A stretch of DNA of 64,000 bases, from the NCBI RefSeq assembly GCF_001949145.1, contig NW_019091442.1:1041531-1105530 (forward strand), in the 5' to 3' direction. This DNA comes from Acanthaster planci. Lineage: Eukaryota > Echinodermata > Asteroidea > Valvatida > Acanthasteridae. Shown here in pieces: positions 45,985 to 57,480 of this stretch. How positions within the stretch are numbered: position 1 is the stretch's first letter; every line of letters begins with the position of its first letter. The notes beneath the pieces are model-generated. The model saw only the letters and a list, made by a program, of their open reading frames with translations, was not told the DNA's origin and did no database searches. The translations under genes were made by a program, and so were the position numbers.

Positions 45985-46935
45985 ATGAGTATTGGCATGC
46001 CTTGGCCTCAACAGATCAACTAGACCGACCTACTAGTGTATGCCTTCCCACCTATCTCACTAATCCCGCTCTCCAAGATGGAACACACACACACTGACGG
46101 ATATTACTACTTGCCCCATTCTGGCTGCATCAATCCTGGTTCTTCAAACTAAATAGACTTTTGGTTCCCCCACTATTCGTCCTCCCGACCAGACTGGACA
46201 TCCTTCAACAGCCCAAGTCAGGTATCCTGGATCCAGCACCCAAGGACCTACATTTAACGTGTTGGATGATGTCTAACAATCCTTCTCCAGCCATGGCAAC
46301 ACAGGGACCATGCTTATCCACCTGCAAGATTTACGACAACAGAATGTGGCATTGTGCTACATGGTGCAACGAACAGGCTGTGTCTCCAACCATCGTTCCT
46401 CTTAGCACTATAGTAGATTTCTTCATGTACTTTTCCACTCAGGTCTATAAGTCTCCATAATCCCCAACTATATGTACAGATCAGCCTAGGCCATCATACC
46501 GCTACATGTCAACTTCTATTCGACAGCTCCTCCATCTTCCACAACATGGCCCTTAATCATCTTCTGTGTGCTACATGTATGTTCATTGAAAGCCCCCACA
46601 CTAAGTGGCTAATCATATCTTGGGACCTAAGCAAAGTCCTCCACATGCTTACTGAACCCCCCCCCCATCCCCCAGAGCCCCTCAGTGACGCCTCCCTAAT
46701 ACTGGTACATGCCACCATCGCATTAGCCTTCCTCCTGGCTGTCACTACTTCCAGATAAGGCAAGCCCTCTCAATTGCTGAAGGTCATATTTGCTGGGAGC
46801 TGCATGATGTCCACCTCATTACAACCATCAGCTTTGTGACGAAGAATCAGACCTTGTCGTTTGAGCCGCCGGATATTACTGTGCCCTCAATTGCCTCACA
46901 AACCATAGACAACATGGATTACATGTACCATAAAT
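45985..46935 (+). pseudogene. DIRS-like retrotransposon fragment: RNase H end and tyrosine recombinase
   Basis: DIRS elements use a reverse transcriptase and a tyrosine recombinase. The start reads WPQQIN-stop-TDLLVYAFPPISLIP, the end of the DIRS-type RNase H/connection region (family LAYAFPPxSLIPxVL). Then follow KDLHLTCWMMS, PTIVPLSTIVDFF, an IIxTYRSAL-like block in another frame, SWDLSKVLHMLTEPP, PEPLSDASL, ALAFLLAVTTSR (with the first catalytic Arg) and FVTKNQTLSFEPPDITVPS. The sequence stops being recognisable near 46930, before the His-x-x-Arg and Tyr part. Stops and frame changes make it dead. It is the same lineage as 54705-55475. Confidence 0.82.
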
Positions 46936-48003
46936 AAACACTCGGCAATGTCGGAGAATAAATTTTTAAAAAATTGTCTGGATTTTGAGTAATTAAAAGG
47001 GAGTCCCCGTGTCATGGAGTCATGGAGCACATGAAATGTGTATATTACAACAAACTTAACTTGCTCTGCTGTGGCAACATGGGTTATTTGCCCACATTTT
47101 ATTTATTCTCGTGGTGTAGTTTGGCACACAAAATAATTAACACTGAGAAACTACGTGTAGTATTCCGTTACTGAAAGGTTTCTTTCTACCGACAAATAAA
47201 ATCCACTGCTTAAATTGTATGTTTCTTCATGTAGCAAATCTTGTCTTTTCGCCGATTGCGTTTGGCGTGACATATCGGGTCTCTTTCAACTTGGGTTTAC
47301 TGATGACATGTCACTTTCTGTGGTCACATGGTTATTGGAAAAAGTCAGCGATTGAACTGTCCATGAATGGGTACAAAGCTAGCAGTCAGGATGTCACGGC
47401 GGGTGTGGATGCAGTGCATTTTTCGCAATGCGGTGCTGCATGCACGAAGTCCCGTGGTGGTTTTTTTAGAGATTGGGTGATGTTTTTCGATTGGCGTCAC
47501 GAAAACGTTGAGATAACCTGATACAAGGCATTTATTCTGAAATTACGGTATATACATCTGGCAATACATGCAAATGTAATTCAAACACATGACAACATGT
47601 GGATACATACATGTATCTGTACATGTCCACACACATGTATATGGTGCACATGATGGGCATCCATCCAAGTCGGTTATACGCTAGGCTAGGCTGTGTGGTT
47701 ATAACACTCAATTCTGTTAGGTCCCCTTGATAGAGCTATAATGGGAATCTACTGTAATTCAGCTGTTTGATGTTCAGTGCTAGTTTCCAACCTTCAACAT
47801 AGCCAGCTTTGATTTCGCCTGTCGCATTGTATTTTGCCCCAAACCGAGAAACATAATGCCTTGAAATTTTAGTCTTCCTCAAGTAATCTTCTGGATATTT
47901 CAGAGAATTAAAGTACTTTTGTCGGAGACTAATTTTCTTCCACGTTCCATATTCAGAGGTGCTCATGTTTGAAACCACAGAGAACAAAAACTTATGCGAA
48001 AAA

Positions 48004-48165
48004 GTGTGAAAATCTTTTCTCACTAGTGGGAAAATCTGTGAAAAAACTTTTCTCATTTGTGGGAAAAAGTATGAAAATCTTTTCCCACTTGGGGGAAAAA
48101 TCTGTGAAAAATTTTTCCACTTGTGTGAAAAGGTGTGAAAAGATTTTCCCATTTTGGTGTTAACT
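48004..48165. repeat. Tandem repeat, about 32-bp unit, five copies
   Basis: GTGTGAAAATCTTTTCTCAC followed by GTGGGAAAA-type sequence repeats with starts near 48004, 48037, 48069, 48104 and 48133. Open frames over it (both strands) are products of the repeat. Confidence 0.8.
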
Positions 48166-48968
48166 TTCAATTGCACTGTACTGTACTTCTTTTCCATGTT
48201 GATGAAAACAAACGGTACATGTACGGGTACATGTACATGTACATAAAGTACAGCACTGTTCATGTACTGGTTTTTTGTACATACATGCACATGTACCATA
48301 ACTTTTGGAATATAAGCCACGGCTTATACGTTCATTCACACCCTGAAAAACATCCCTGCGGCTTATACTCCAGGTGGTTTATACGGCAACATTTGAAGAA
48401 TGAAATCAGTCACTAAACGTGTGTCATGTCTCAGCACAACCAAGCCCAAGCCACTGGCCAGCTGGTCACACGTGCAAGCAGCACAGCACTCTGGGGATAA
48501 GGCAGTCATGTTTTCATTGGTTGACATTTACATCCACTCTACTCAAGTGTTGAAAATACAGGAATATACATGCACATGTAGTCCAGAGGGGCTGAATAGA
48601 CTTGTACATCTACCATAAGTACCGTTCACACCTAAAAAAAATTGTGTGGTGCGTTTGTTTTTGTCTTTTATGGTTGTGTAATCCATGTTATTTCACTGGC
48701 CATGTGGTGACTGTTGAAAAATAAAGAACAAAAAGAACTGCTGCATGGCTACTCCAGCAAGGACTCTAATCCAGCACTCTGCGTGGCCTGTTTTGAAAAT
48801 TACGGTATAAACTGCATTACCACGGAGGGAAAACATCCAAAGACCAAAAACCCATATTTTTCGAATTCTTGAAAGCCGCAGCTCCAGAAGAAAGTGCACT
48901 ATGAGAAAATCTGAAAAATGTTCAAGGACCCCTGTCCCCCTTAAGGGTATAGGCCTACATGATCTTAC

Positions 48969-49065
48969 CTGTAGTCTGTCCCCCTCCACCTCCGCTACCA
49001 CCTCCTTTGGTAGCCCCTTCGGATCCTGGGGGTGGTGCGTACTTTATTTGTATTGAAATTTCTCC
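48969..49065 (-). CDS. Ferlin exon: end of C2A and glycine-rich linker
   Basis: It encodes GEISIQIKYAPPPG, the last C2A strand (compare the family IxLxIxYxPP), then EGATKGGGSGGGGGQTT. The acceptor catag|gga is phase 0 and the donor acag|gtaaga is phase 1. The glycine-rich tail begins the flexible C2A-C2B linker. Its phase fits the flanking exons exactly, which supports both borders. Confidence 0.9.
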
Positions 49066-50113
49066 CTATGAAAAGAACAATTTGGAAAGAAATGTTACAG
49101 GAAGCAACATTCCTGTGCCTGACCATGACCGTATCTTAAATCTGGCTCAACTGGTAGAAACATTGTATCTAGCAAAAGAAATCATCCTTCAACCAATCCA
49201 TAATGCTCAAGCCAAGCAAATTTTGTTAACATATTTCCTCCCAGTTCCAAGAAGTAGGATGGGTTACGCTATTATCGTGGTTGTTATCACATTTCCCGAT
49301 AGAAGAAACGATTGCTCACTCACCTTCCTGAATTATCCTATCCTTGATGTTATTTAACTCTTACTTTTTAACTTCATTCATACAATTTTGTTTGTGGTTC
49401 AATTCCTTCACTCTACAACAGCTTAGAAAATGTGTGCACACCATATGCAAGCGAAGGTGGAGTCTTTATTATTGTGGTAACGAGAAATGGTTTCTACGGT
49501 GGCCTTTAAAGTACTTTGTTCATGAATATTACAGTAGATAAAAAAAATGATTTCGTTTTCAGAGCAAACAAAACAGCCTCTTTTTGTGACGTGTTTTAAT
49601 AATAAGTGACTCTCATTTTTTTTATCTTCTCCCTAAAGATGCCAAACACCAAGAGAATGAGATGGGGAATATTGCACTGCGTCACCTTACACGTATTAAT
49701 CCAGCAAGGAATGACTTTTTAAAAAATTTTTACCAAATCTTAAATGCAGCTACAACTTTGCCATTCATTTTATTATTGAAATTATTGTATGCCGAAAGAA
49801 TAATAAATATGTGGGTATCACAAAATTTCATGTTTTTGGTGGACTCATTTTTTTATCAATGTCTGAAACTATCATAAAAAAAAGTCTGCTTTCCAAGTTC
49901 TACTGGTAATTCCTCAAGAGTTACATGTATAACCATATCATTAGACCTGAACTATTTTACTCAAAATCAATGTTAACAATTCTAAATGTCCCTTGCAAAA
50001 TTCTTCAGGTTGCATAGGAAGAGCTAAAAAATGGAGACAAAAAAAGGTAAAAAAAATTAAGACAATAATGCCAATGTAATTATTCACTATCAATTGCCCT
50101 GTCTATTGCGCAT

Positions 50114-50285
50114 GCAGAAGTTTTTCAGCGCAGAAGCCCTTATTTTGACTCCAAAAAAACTAGGCACTTTCGCAGTTAAAATGCGTTTTTAGACACCTTG
50201 CAGAAGTTTTTCAGCGCAGAAGCCCTTATTTTGACTCCAAAAAAACTAGGCACTTTCGCAGTTAAAATGCGTTTTTAGACACCTT
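50114..50285. repeat. Perfect 86-bp tandem duplication
   Basis: Two identical 86-base copies (50114-50199, 50200-50285) start GCAGAAGTTTTTCAGCGCAG and end GACACCTT. Zero differences suggest a very recent event, or an assembly artefact near a gap. Confidence 0.95.
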
Positions 50286-51549
50286 TGACCATTTTGGAAT
50301 TGACATATGAGAACCCAGCAATGGACATTCAAGGGCAGGGTGGTGTTAGCACTAACTGTTAAAGAGATAGATGGTAGGTACGGACAGACACAGTGAAAGA
50401 AAATTTACGGAAATTACATCTTTTATTAAAAATGATCGAAACTTTGCCAAATTTTTCATTCTGTTTCACAAAACTAATCCTCAGCANAATGTAAGGGACT
50501 GTGATATAGCATTATTTTGGCGAAACTTGATATGCTCTAATTGCCGGCGGAGGGCCTCTCGTGGAGCGCCTTGACCTGCTCGTTTGTTAGTTTGTTACAT
50601 TTTGCGCACGCACGCACAAAACACATAAAAAGTACATGTATAACAATTACCTCGAAACTAGCCAACCCTTCCTGGGCATGGTAAAAAAAAAACAGGAGCC
50701 CAAACTAGATGCCAATTTCCGGTGCGCTAACCTTTCGTACTAGTGTGGAGTTGTGAACAAAAGACGTCCACACGATGCAGGAAGGAAAGACATTCTGTGG
50801 ACCTACCCATGTCCACCGGAAGTTTTACATTCTCTGAAAAAGAGGTTTAAAGGCATTTGAGGGTTAGAGTCATCCGTCGTAAAAGGAGATGAATAGTGAA
50901 GGAAACGTTTTACAGAAATTCAGCCGAAAATTGTGTTTCCCTGTTCAAGAAAATGAGAACTTTAATCGATTGTTTTAATTTAAGTGCAAGAAAACAAAAT
51001 AATGTTCACACTAGGTAAGTAATGCACAGTGGTTTAAGATGCAGACATTTGTAAAAAAAAAAATTCTTGAGTTTATGCTTTTTTCTGTTCAGTGGTATCT
51101 AATAAAATTATTTTTGCCCTTGAAACGTTTTCATCCATGATATTTCTTGTATAATTCAATATATTTCGTAATGATACACTTTCTTGTTCTGGGTTGGACA
51201 TTTTACAGTGGGAACTTTCATGCAACATTAAACCCCTGTTTTCTATTAGATAATCTACTATCTAGTAATAAACCTATACGTTATTTTGTAGCCTATTTAA
51301 CACTCTTTCAGATGATGTGACCTTTGATGTGAAATATCTAGTTGAAAGTGCAAAAATTCGCTGCAACTTGGAATGGTAAATTATGTCGCAGTTTTCAAAT
51401 TAGCTTAATATACTCACCAATGTCTTTGATGATACATACTTAAAATCGGCCATTAACGGCCATGGCAAAAATGTTTACTTTATTCATAAATTGGTAAATT
51501 GATGTTTTAGCTACAAAGATAATCAAGCGGAAAATTGCCGCAATTCATC

Positions 51550-51960
51550 GTTGTGCCGAAAAAAATAATTTTGTGAGCAGTCCTCAGCCGGAATTAACGC
51601 GCGTTGACGAAGAAATAAACAGCGCCCTCTGGTGTCGACATTCGTACAACACATTGCAAGGGGATCGGTATCGCGCGTTCAACGTCGTCGCTACAGCTAG
51701 ACAGGAATCAGCTTTGTTTTAAGAGAGCAATTATCTCGGAAAACGACCCAAGAATATAATTTGACTGACGTCTTTCATCGTTTATGGCTGAAATCCAACC
51801 CAGTAGTGCGCTCCTTTCGTTACACCAACAACTGTAGCCTACATACTGCGACGGGGATCATCATGTTCGCTCCTGCCCCAAGAAAATGACAGATTTCGGA
51901 GTCCACATCGAAGACGAGCTTTTTAATTCATTCCTCATCTAGATAACCTACTCTGACAGG
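51550..51960. promoter_or_regulatory. CpG-dense intronic block with CTCF-like motif
   Basis: The block is visibly richer in CG dinucleotides than its surroundings. It includes CAGCGCCCTCTGGTG (51620-51634), whose complement CACCAGAGGGCGCTG matches the deeply conserved CTCF core. On the plus strand the block ends CTCTGACAG|GTAACA, which resembles a splice donor, so an antisense first exon is possible. Function is inference. Confidence 0.3.
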
Positions 51961-52375
51961 TAACATTTTATATATTGTTTCCTGGAGAAAAGATCACCTG
52001 GAGGAAACATCATATCACAGCGATATTTATTTACGTGGGCCTACTCGGTTTGAAAGAAATTAAAATAATCAGCATACCTTGTTACTTTTGCTATGGGTCA
52101 TTCCACGAAGATGAGGCACACTTTGTGACGGTGTTCCTTGTTACATCCGCAACCCTAAATATTTCTTTTCAGAATGTGGATTCGAAATTGACATTGATAT
52201 AAATTTTGCAAGGTTCTTGCAGGGTGTGCTTTATCCTTGCATAGTAATATGAGTTAACTCTGTGATAATGTAAAAATAACAGGCTGTAAGGGTTGTTTAT
52301 GTAACAAGGGACACTGTCACAAAGCGTGTCTCAACTTCTTGGAATGACCCTATTATTTCATTTAGAGACCACTCA

Positions 52376-52781
52376 NNNNNNNNNNNNNNNNNNNNNNNNN
52401 NNNNNNNNNNNNNNNNNNNNNNNNNNNNNNNNNNNNNNNNNNNNNNNNNNNNNNNNNNNNNNNNNNNNNNNNNNNNNNNNNNNNNNNNNNNNNNNNNNNN
52501 NNNNNNNNNNNNNNNNNNNNNNNNNNNNNNNNNNNNNNNNNNNNNNNNNNNNNNNNNNNNNNNNNNNNNNNNNNNNNNNNNNNNNNNNNNNNNNNNNNNN
52601 NNNNNNNNNNNNNNNNNNNNNNNNNNNNNNNNNNNNNNNNNNNNNNNNNNNNNNNNNNNNNNNNNNNNNNNNNNNNNNNNNNNNNNNNNNNNNNNNNNNN
52701 NNNNNNNNNNNNNNNNNNNNNNNNNNNNNNNNNNNNNNNNNNNNNNNNNNNNNNNNNNNNNNNNNNNNNNNNNNNNNNNNN
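52376..52781. other. Assembly gap (406 N)
   Basis: A run of N. Any frame drawn through it is meaningless. Confidence 0.99.
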
Positions 52782-53890
52782 ATTTTAAACCACTGTGCTC
52801 AGGCTATAAGTTATTGATTACCTGAGAGAATATTGCCGTTTCAGAACTTACTTGCAAAGCAAAATTTAAAATTTCTGATATCCTGATAATAGTGTGACCA
52901 CAATAATATAGGAACCAAGTATACTCAAGAGTCACATAAATTCTTGCATCTGATGTCAATTTATAATCAAAACGACTTTTTGAATTTCCAGATTATTTTT
53001 AAATTGGCTGAAAACTGAATGCATATTTTTTCCTAGCTTTGGATGCACATGCAAGTGCATACAAATACATTGCTATCTCAACTACACAAACGCAAGAGAT
53101 TTGTATGCAAGGTAATGGGTTTCTCAACTACATGTACAGTATGCTTCTGCAGCACAGGACATACATGTCAATGTACTTTGGTAGCTTGCTGTGCAGCAGA
53201 AAAAGTCGAGTCAAAATTTAAACAGCTTCTTTTTTTGTTTGTTTTTTTTCCCAATTCAATGGAAATCCTTCATTGGAAAATTGGCTTGTAACAATGGTTC
53301 TGGCTAAAACTGGATTTCTTGAGTGGTTACTCTTTAAGCGTGAAGAAGTTTTTGCCACAATCCCAAACTGGTCAAACTGATCCAGATCTAAGAAAAATGC
53401 CATCGTCGTGTTTGTTGATCCGGTAAGTCCAAATTAAATACTTCAAGTTTGAAGTACATGTAACAGTATCTCCAACACAAGGTGAACTAATGACAACATC
53501 TCACTACAATCTGAAGGAGAAAATTCATTTTCAAGTCAAAGTCAGTGATGCACAGCCAGAGATATCATACATGCAAGAGATCAATGGAAAGAGTATTCAC
53601 TATAATTGTCATTACATGTATACTGTAGCATAGTCATATTTTACCTTCATTTGTCACCTTTCATTTTTTTTAATGGGGGCACCTTTTGATGCTAAAAATA
53701 AAATGGATGCATGTAAAGCCTTTTTCTTAAAACAAAAACACAGGATAAAATGTCAATTTTCAAAAAGATTCAAAGTCATTCTTTTTATAAAACATGTAAC
53801 AATTGTTTATGTTAACAGTTTTTTATAATACGGCAATGCTTTTACAGAAGGGCATGTACATGTGTTTATCTTCTTTGTCAACATATTTAC

Positions 53891-53996
53891 CGTTGTTGGT
53901 CGTTTATTTCCATCCAACAGTTTGAGGGTGTTGCTGAGAGAGTGACTCTTTGATTGAAGTAGGTCACGCAAGGGAACAGTTGCCGATCCTAGTAAC
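53891..53996 (-). CDS. Ferlin exon: last part of C2A
   Basis: This exon gives 35 residues beginning LLGSATVPLRDLL and ending LLDGNKRPTT. It matches the last strands of ferlin C2A (family pattern LIGxAxVxLxDL ... LLDxxxxPT). The acceptor is tgtag|g and the donor acg|gtaaat. It starts with one base completing a split codon and ends in phase 0. C2A is the membrane- and calcium-binding N-terminal domain in dysferlin. The exons for its first three quarters must lie to the right and were not recognised in 54.0-64.0 kb. Confidence 0.88.
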
Positions 53997-54704
53997 CTAC
54001 ATGTGCATACGATCAAAAACAAAATGACCTTCAGTTAATTACTGAGTGGGATCAGCAAATAATACATCCTGGATACCATGGGAAAAACAATCACAAGGCA
54101 ACATCTCAACAACCCATACAGCTTGTGGTTTCAAAATGAAACCTCATCTTAATACAGCAATTTAAAAATGGTGTAATAAAGTGGTTTGTAAAAAAGGTCC
54201 CCAAAACAGCATAGTGTTTGCCTTGTGACAAATAAAATGTTGTTTTTCTTATATATCATATTTTTCATGTTGCATGTTTTTGCCTTGTCTAACATGCGAT
54301 TTGACCTGTACAGCATGGGGATCGAGTCACTTGATTCAAATGAACTTAAATAATAAAAGATCTAAGGCACACCTTTGAAACCTTAATGACTTGAACTGTT
54401 GACCACACCAAGAAATACTTGTATGCAAATAAATGTAGGCGTTTATTGGTTAGTACATTTGTATATGGTGCACATACCAATACGCTGAGGTGGGGAAAGC
54501 TGCCTTTTCCCTGAATTAAGAAGACAGTTTCATTTAGTAGGCAAGTTTACCATGTTGTGAGGACAAAAGCTTGTCCCCATAGCATTTTTGGTCCCCATTA
54601 CCTTTTGGGTCGCTGTGCATAACATCTAATGTACATGCATAATGGCTGTATCATGGGTCTGATCCTTCACATACATGTATGTTTCGCTACATGGACAGCT
54701 GTCA

Positions 54705-55475
54705 ACCCCCAGGCCGAAATAGACGCGGCATCCGCAGAAGAACCTGACGTCCTGAAAGATCGTTGGACAAAGTCAAGCACATCAAGTGAAGAAAATCTCT
54801 GACTTGGGCTGATGGAGGATGTCCTCTCTGACTGGAAGGACCTGCTGCCGTCGTACCAGGAGTCTCGTCAGTCTTTGAAGACATAGTTGGTGAGGCCAGA
54901 ACGGGACGATTAGGAGGATCCGACACAGCTACACCTGTACGTTCTATCTTGGATAGGACCTGCGAGATGAGGGAGATTGGAGGGAAAGCATATGCCAGAG
55001 GGCCCGACTAGTTGATCTGTAGGGCATCTGTTGCCCATGCCTGTGGGTGAGGGAACCTCAAGCAGAACGTCGGAAGGTGGGCATTGTCAGTCAGAGTCTC
55101 TAAGTGCCTGAGAGAGTGTGTCTGCTGTGCTGGTGCTGATTTTCGCTACATGGACAGCTTGAGGGCTGATCCCCTGATCGATCGTCCACATGAAGAGCTG
55201 CTACGCAAGGGCAGAGGAGTTGAGGGGGGCGAGTGCCGCCCTGACGATTGATGTAGGCCACTGTCATTGAGGCATTGCTCTGTACTTCAGCGGAACAACC
55301 TACTAAGTGCTGTCAGAATTGACGAACAGCTTTGAACACCGCTTAGAGTTCTAACATGTTGATGTTTGCCTCGAGAGGCAGTGTCCTAGACCCCAGAGGA
55401 GCAGAGTGGAGAAAGAGAGGCTCTCCATCTGTCGTTACTGTCACATCCGGACTTGGAGGGACGAAAGTAAGGCTA
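54705..55475 (-). pseudogene. DIRS-like retrotransposon fragment: RNase H region
   Basis: Read on the minus strand: PPSPDVTVTTDGEPLFLHS (RNase H first Asp), EANINMLEL then AVFKAVRQF (the conserved Glu strand), ASMTVAYINRQGGTR (the usual Asp before this is Asn), SPQAVHVAK, then CLRFPHPQAWATDALQIN, PLAYAFPPISLISQVLSKIE and FLHLMCLTLSNDLSG. These are the RNase H and connection blocks of DIRS-type polyproteins. It has stops and frame changes. It is truncated on both sides and in opposite orientation to the copy at 45985. Confidence 0.78.
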
Positions 55476-57480
55476 ACCCACATACAAAAAGAGGCATTGT
55501 ACTATGTTCAAAGTGGCCATTTGTATCTTTGAGTTTGAGGACTACAGGCATATCATTACATACATTGGAAATAAATGTCAATCCGCATACATTGCAAAAA
55601 TAAAAAAATGCAGATAAAGAGCGTCCGAATATGGAAGATCGCTCCATGATTTGAGAATCCAGATATCCTATTTCATTCAGCATCCAAGTATTATAATATT
55701 TCCGTTTATTCACTAGAACAAAGTGCATGAGCAGATAAAATGGTAATATTGACAAAAACTTCAATTACGCGGAACGCAGTCAGAAAGGCAACCACGGCAA
55801 GCCATTCACAAATGTGAGTACCGACAGTAGCCACACTTTTACCAGACCTCGTAACATTCACAATATGCACACTTTGGACACGGCCACTACAAATGAACTC
55901 ATGTCCGCATAGTATGTGGGGTGTGGCCAGGCCTAACAGAAGAATATATGGAGAGCCCGGAATTATTAGATGAAAGGAACGTGTAGAATTTGTGACAATG
56001 TGAAGTTCGGTGAACTCGGATGCCCAAGGCATGGATACTGAATTGAATGGTGTGATCACCAGTCAGAGATAGAAGGGAGCCTGTCCGGAGATCACAGTTG
56101 ATTGTTACTGCACCCAAGTACCTGATGACGAAGTTTCAGATGTCGGAGGGCTCAATGGGGCATTGAGTCTGCGGGTAGGGCATTGACATTTACCACAGGC
56201 ATTAATGAACAAAAAAAACGGTGTGGAGAATAAACACACGGTAGGCTGATCCTATCGCGTTTTATTCACCAGGATAACTCCAGGGAATGGTTGAGAGATG
56301 CCTGCACAGCAGATTTCCTGTTCCCCGCCTAGCTGGCCCCCAGCATGGGAGTCTCAGGCGCTATCCCGCGGTCTAATGTCTAGTCTAGCAGTAGGCCTAT
56401 GAGCTATTATTCGAGCCGCGGTCAGGGTTATGCATGCATTACCCAGACTCGCATCCATGATCCATGTATAGGGGGCTGTACGAGCAAATGACGTAAGGTG
56501 GCCTGCAAGAGTTTACATGTATAATGCACAGAAAAAAGGGGCAAAAAAGAACAACAAAAATACAAAAACAGTACTCCACCAGTAGGATATTTTTACTGTG
56601 GTTTTTTTTTTCAACTTTGCCAACGGCAACCACAGACATGTAGCAAGGTCACCAGGCCTTATCTGCCAAGTTTGCTGGGTCACAGACTGCACAAAGCCCG
56701 GCTCTGTGTGGCCACGATTCATGCGGGGTATTTGGATCCCATCTAACATAATAACCAGGCACCCAGCACTTGCCTTACCCACGCGACAACACAAACTACC
56801 AAATGACAATCGGCCACAGCGAAGCGTGCAGCGCCTGCCAAGTTCACAAGGTCTAGGCTTGCTACAGGTGGGCACCGTGGCTCATGTTCCCGCTCCTCAG
56901 TAGTCCATGCATGCCCAGCAGCAATGCCCAGCCTCCACTTGTACATAGAATGTGCTTCACAAGTTTTTATTTCATCAAATAACCAGTCAATATTACCCGT
57001 AAAATTTACCCGTTTTCGTACGCACATAATTTTCTTGCATATTTCTAAGTTTTGTTTTTTGCAAGTCGCATTCAAACCCCCTTTCTGAATGTACTGATAA
57101 ATCTAACATAGCCCCCTTCTAACTAAATGTTTCCCATAATTATAAAATAAAGAGACACAAGAAAAACACAAGATTCAAGTGTGATAAACCTTGAAACAGT
57201 TCTTGCACTTGAACACCTGCTGTGTCTTGAAAGCCGTGTCGGCCGGGGGAAGTTGTCATCAGCTGTCCATTGAATGGACGAAGTCTTGACCTTCTTCTTG
57301 GCAGGCCTCGCTCCCGAGTGTGGGTGCTGGGGTGCTGTGCACGTGTTCAGGGCCCAGCAGGGCCGTAAACAATGGCGTGCACACCAATGTCAATGGCCTG
57401 TATTCATCACGCTCTGGGCCCACACAAAGTGCGTTGCATAGACCCTGACAGCGGAGTCAGCGACACTCCATGAAGATTAC
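55476..57480. other. GC-richer block with unassigned open frames
   Basis: Open frames of 100-120 codons lie on both strands (for example minus 56513-56875 and 55706-56059), in a GC-richer stretch than the rest. I do not recognise a family in any frame. Its position next to a DIRS-like fragment suggests decayed mobile DNA. Confidence 0.35.

Larger units (their letters stand above)
42441..48968. other. Ferlin intron, 6.5 kb
   Basis: It contains the Tigger-type deletion element (42636), a long inverted-repeat element (45279), a hAT-type element (45692), a DIRS-like fragment (45985-46935) and a short tandem repeat (48004). The span 43.3-45.2 kb has open frames on both strands without any family I recognise. 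Confidence 0.7.
49066..53890. other. Ferlin intron, 4.8 kb, with assembly gap
   Basis: It contains a perfect 86-bp duplication (50114), a CpG-dense patch (51550-51960) and 406 Ns (52376-52781). A single N lies at 50487. Phase continuity across the intron argues that no ferlin exon is lost in the gap. Confidence 0.75.
830..53996 (-). other. Type-I ferlin gene (dysferlin/myoferlin-like), partial, 16 exons
   Basis: Ferlins are tail-anchored multi-C2 proteins that bind phospholipid and calcium and act in vesicle fusion, endocytosis and membrane repair. Sixteen minus-strand exons (2029 coding bases, about 676 residues) follow the dysferlin/myoferlin order: end of C2A, linker, C2B, FerI, C2C, post-C2C block and FerA. 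Every exon has GT-AG borders and all fifteen junctions keep phase, so no exon appears to be missing between the first and the last found. Motifs such as [26 protein letters not shown] and KYLRRRKY favour a type-I ferlin over otoferlin. The start codon and early C2A were not found to the right. The last exon ends just before the expected EPQNS-type start of FerB, beyond the left edge. Mean intron size is large because of transposon insertions. Dysferlin versus myoferlin orthology cannot be decided here. Confidence 0.95.

Noticed and set aside
47736-48416. Frames of 93-194 codons on both strands near 48 kb
   Set aside because: They run through the 32-bp tandem repeat and ACATGTAC-rich DNA. No domain or splice context was seen.
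52326-52817. 163-codon frame on the plus strand
   Set aside because: Almost all of it is the N gap.
55706-57075. Frames of 110-120 codons on both strands in a GC-richer block
   Set aside because: I could not match any to a transposase, reverse transcriptase or host family, so I describe the block without naming a gene.
57180-57330. PAKKKVKTSS-type minus-strand peptide as a C2A strand
   Set aside because: No downstream C2 motif and no splice donor in the right place.
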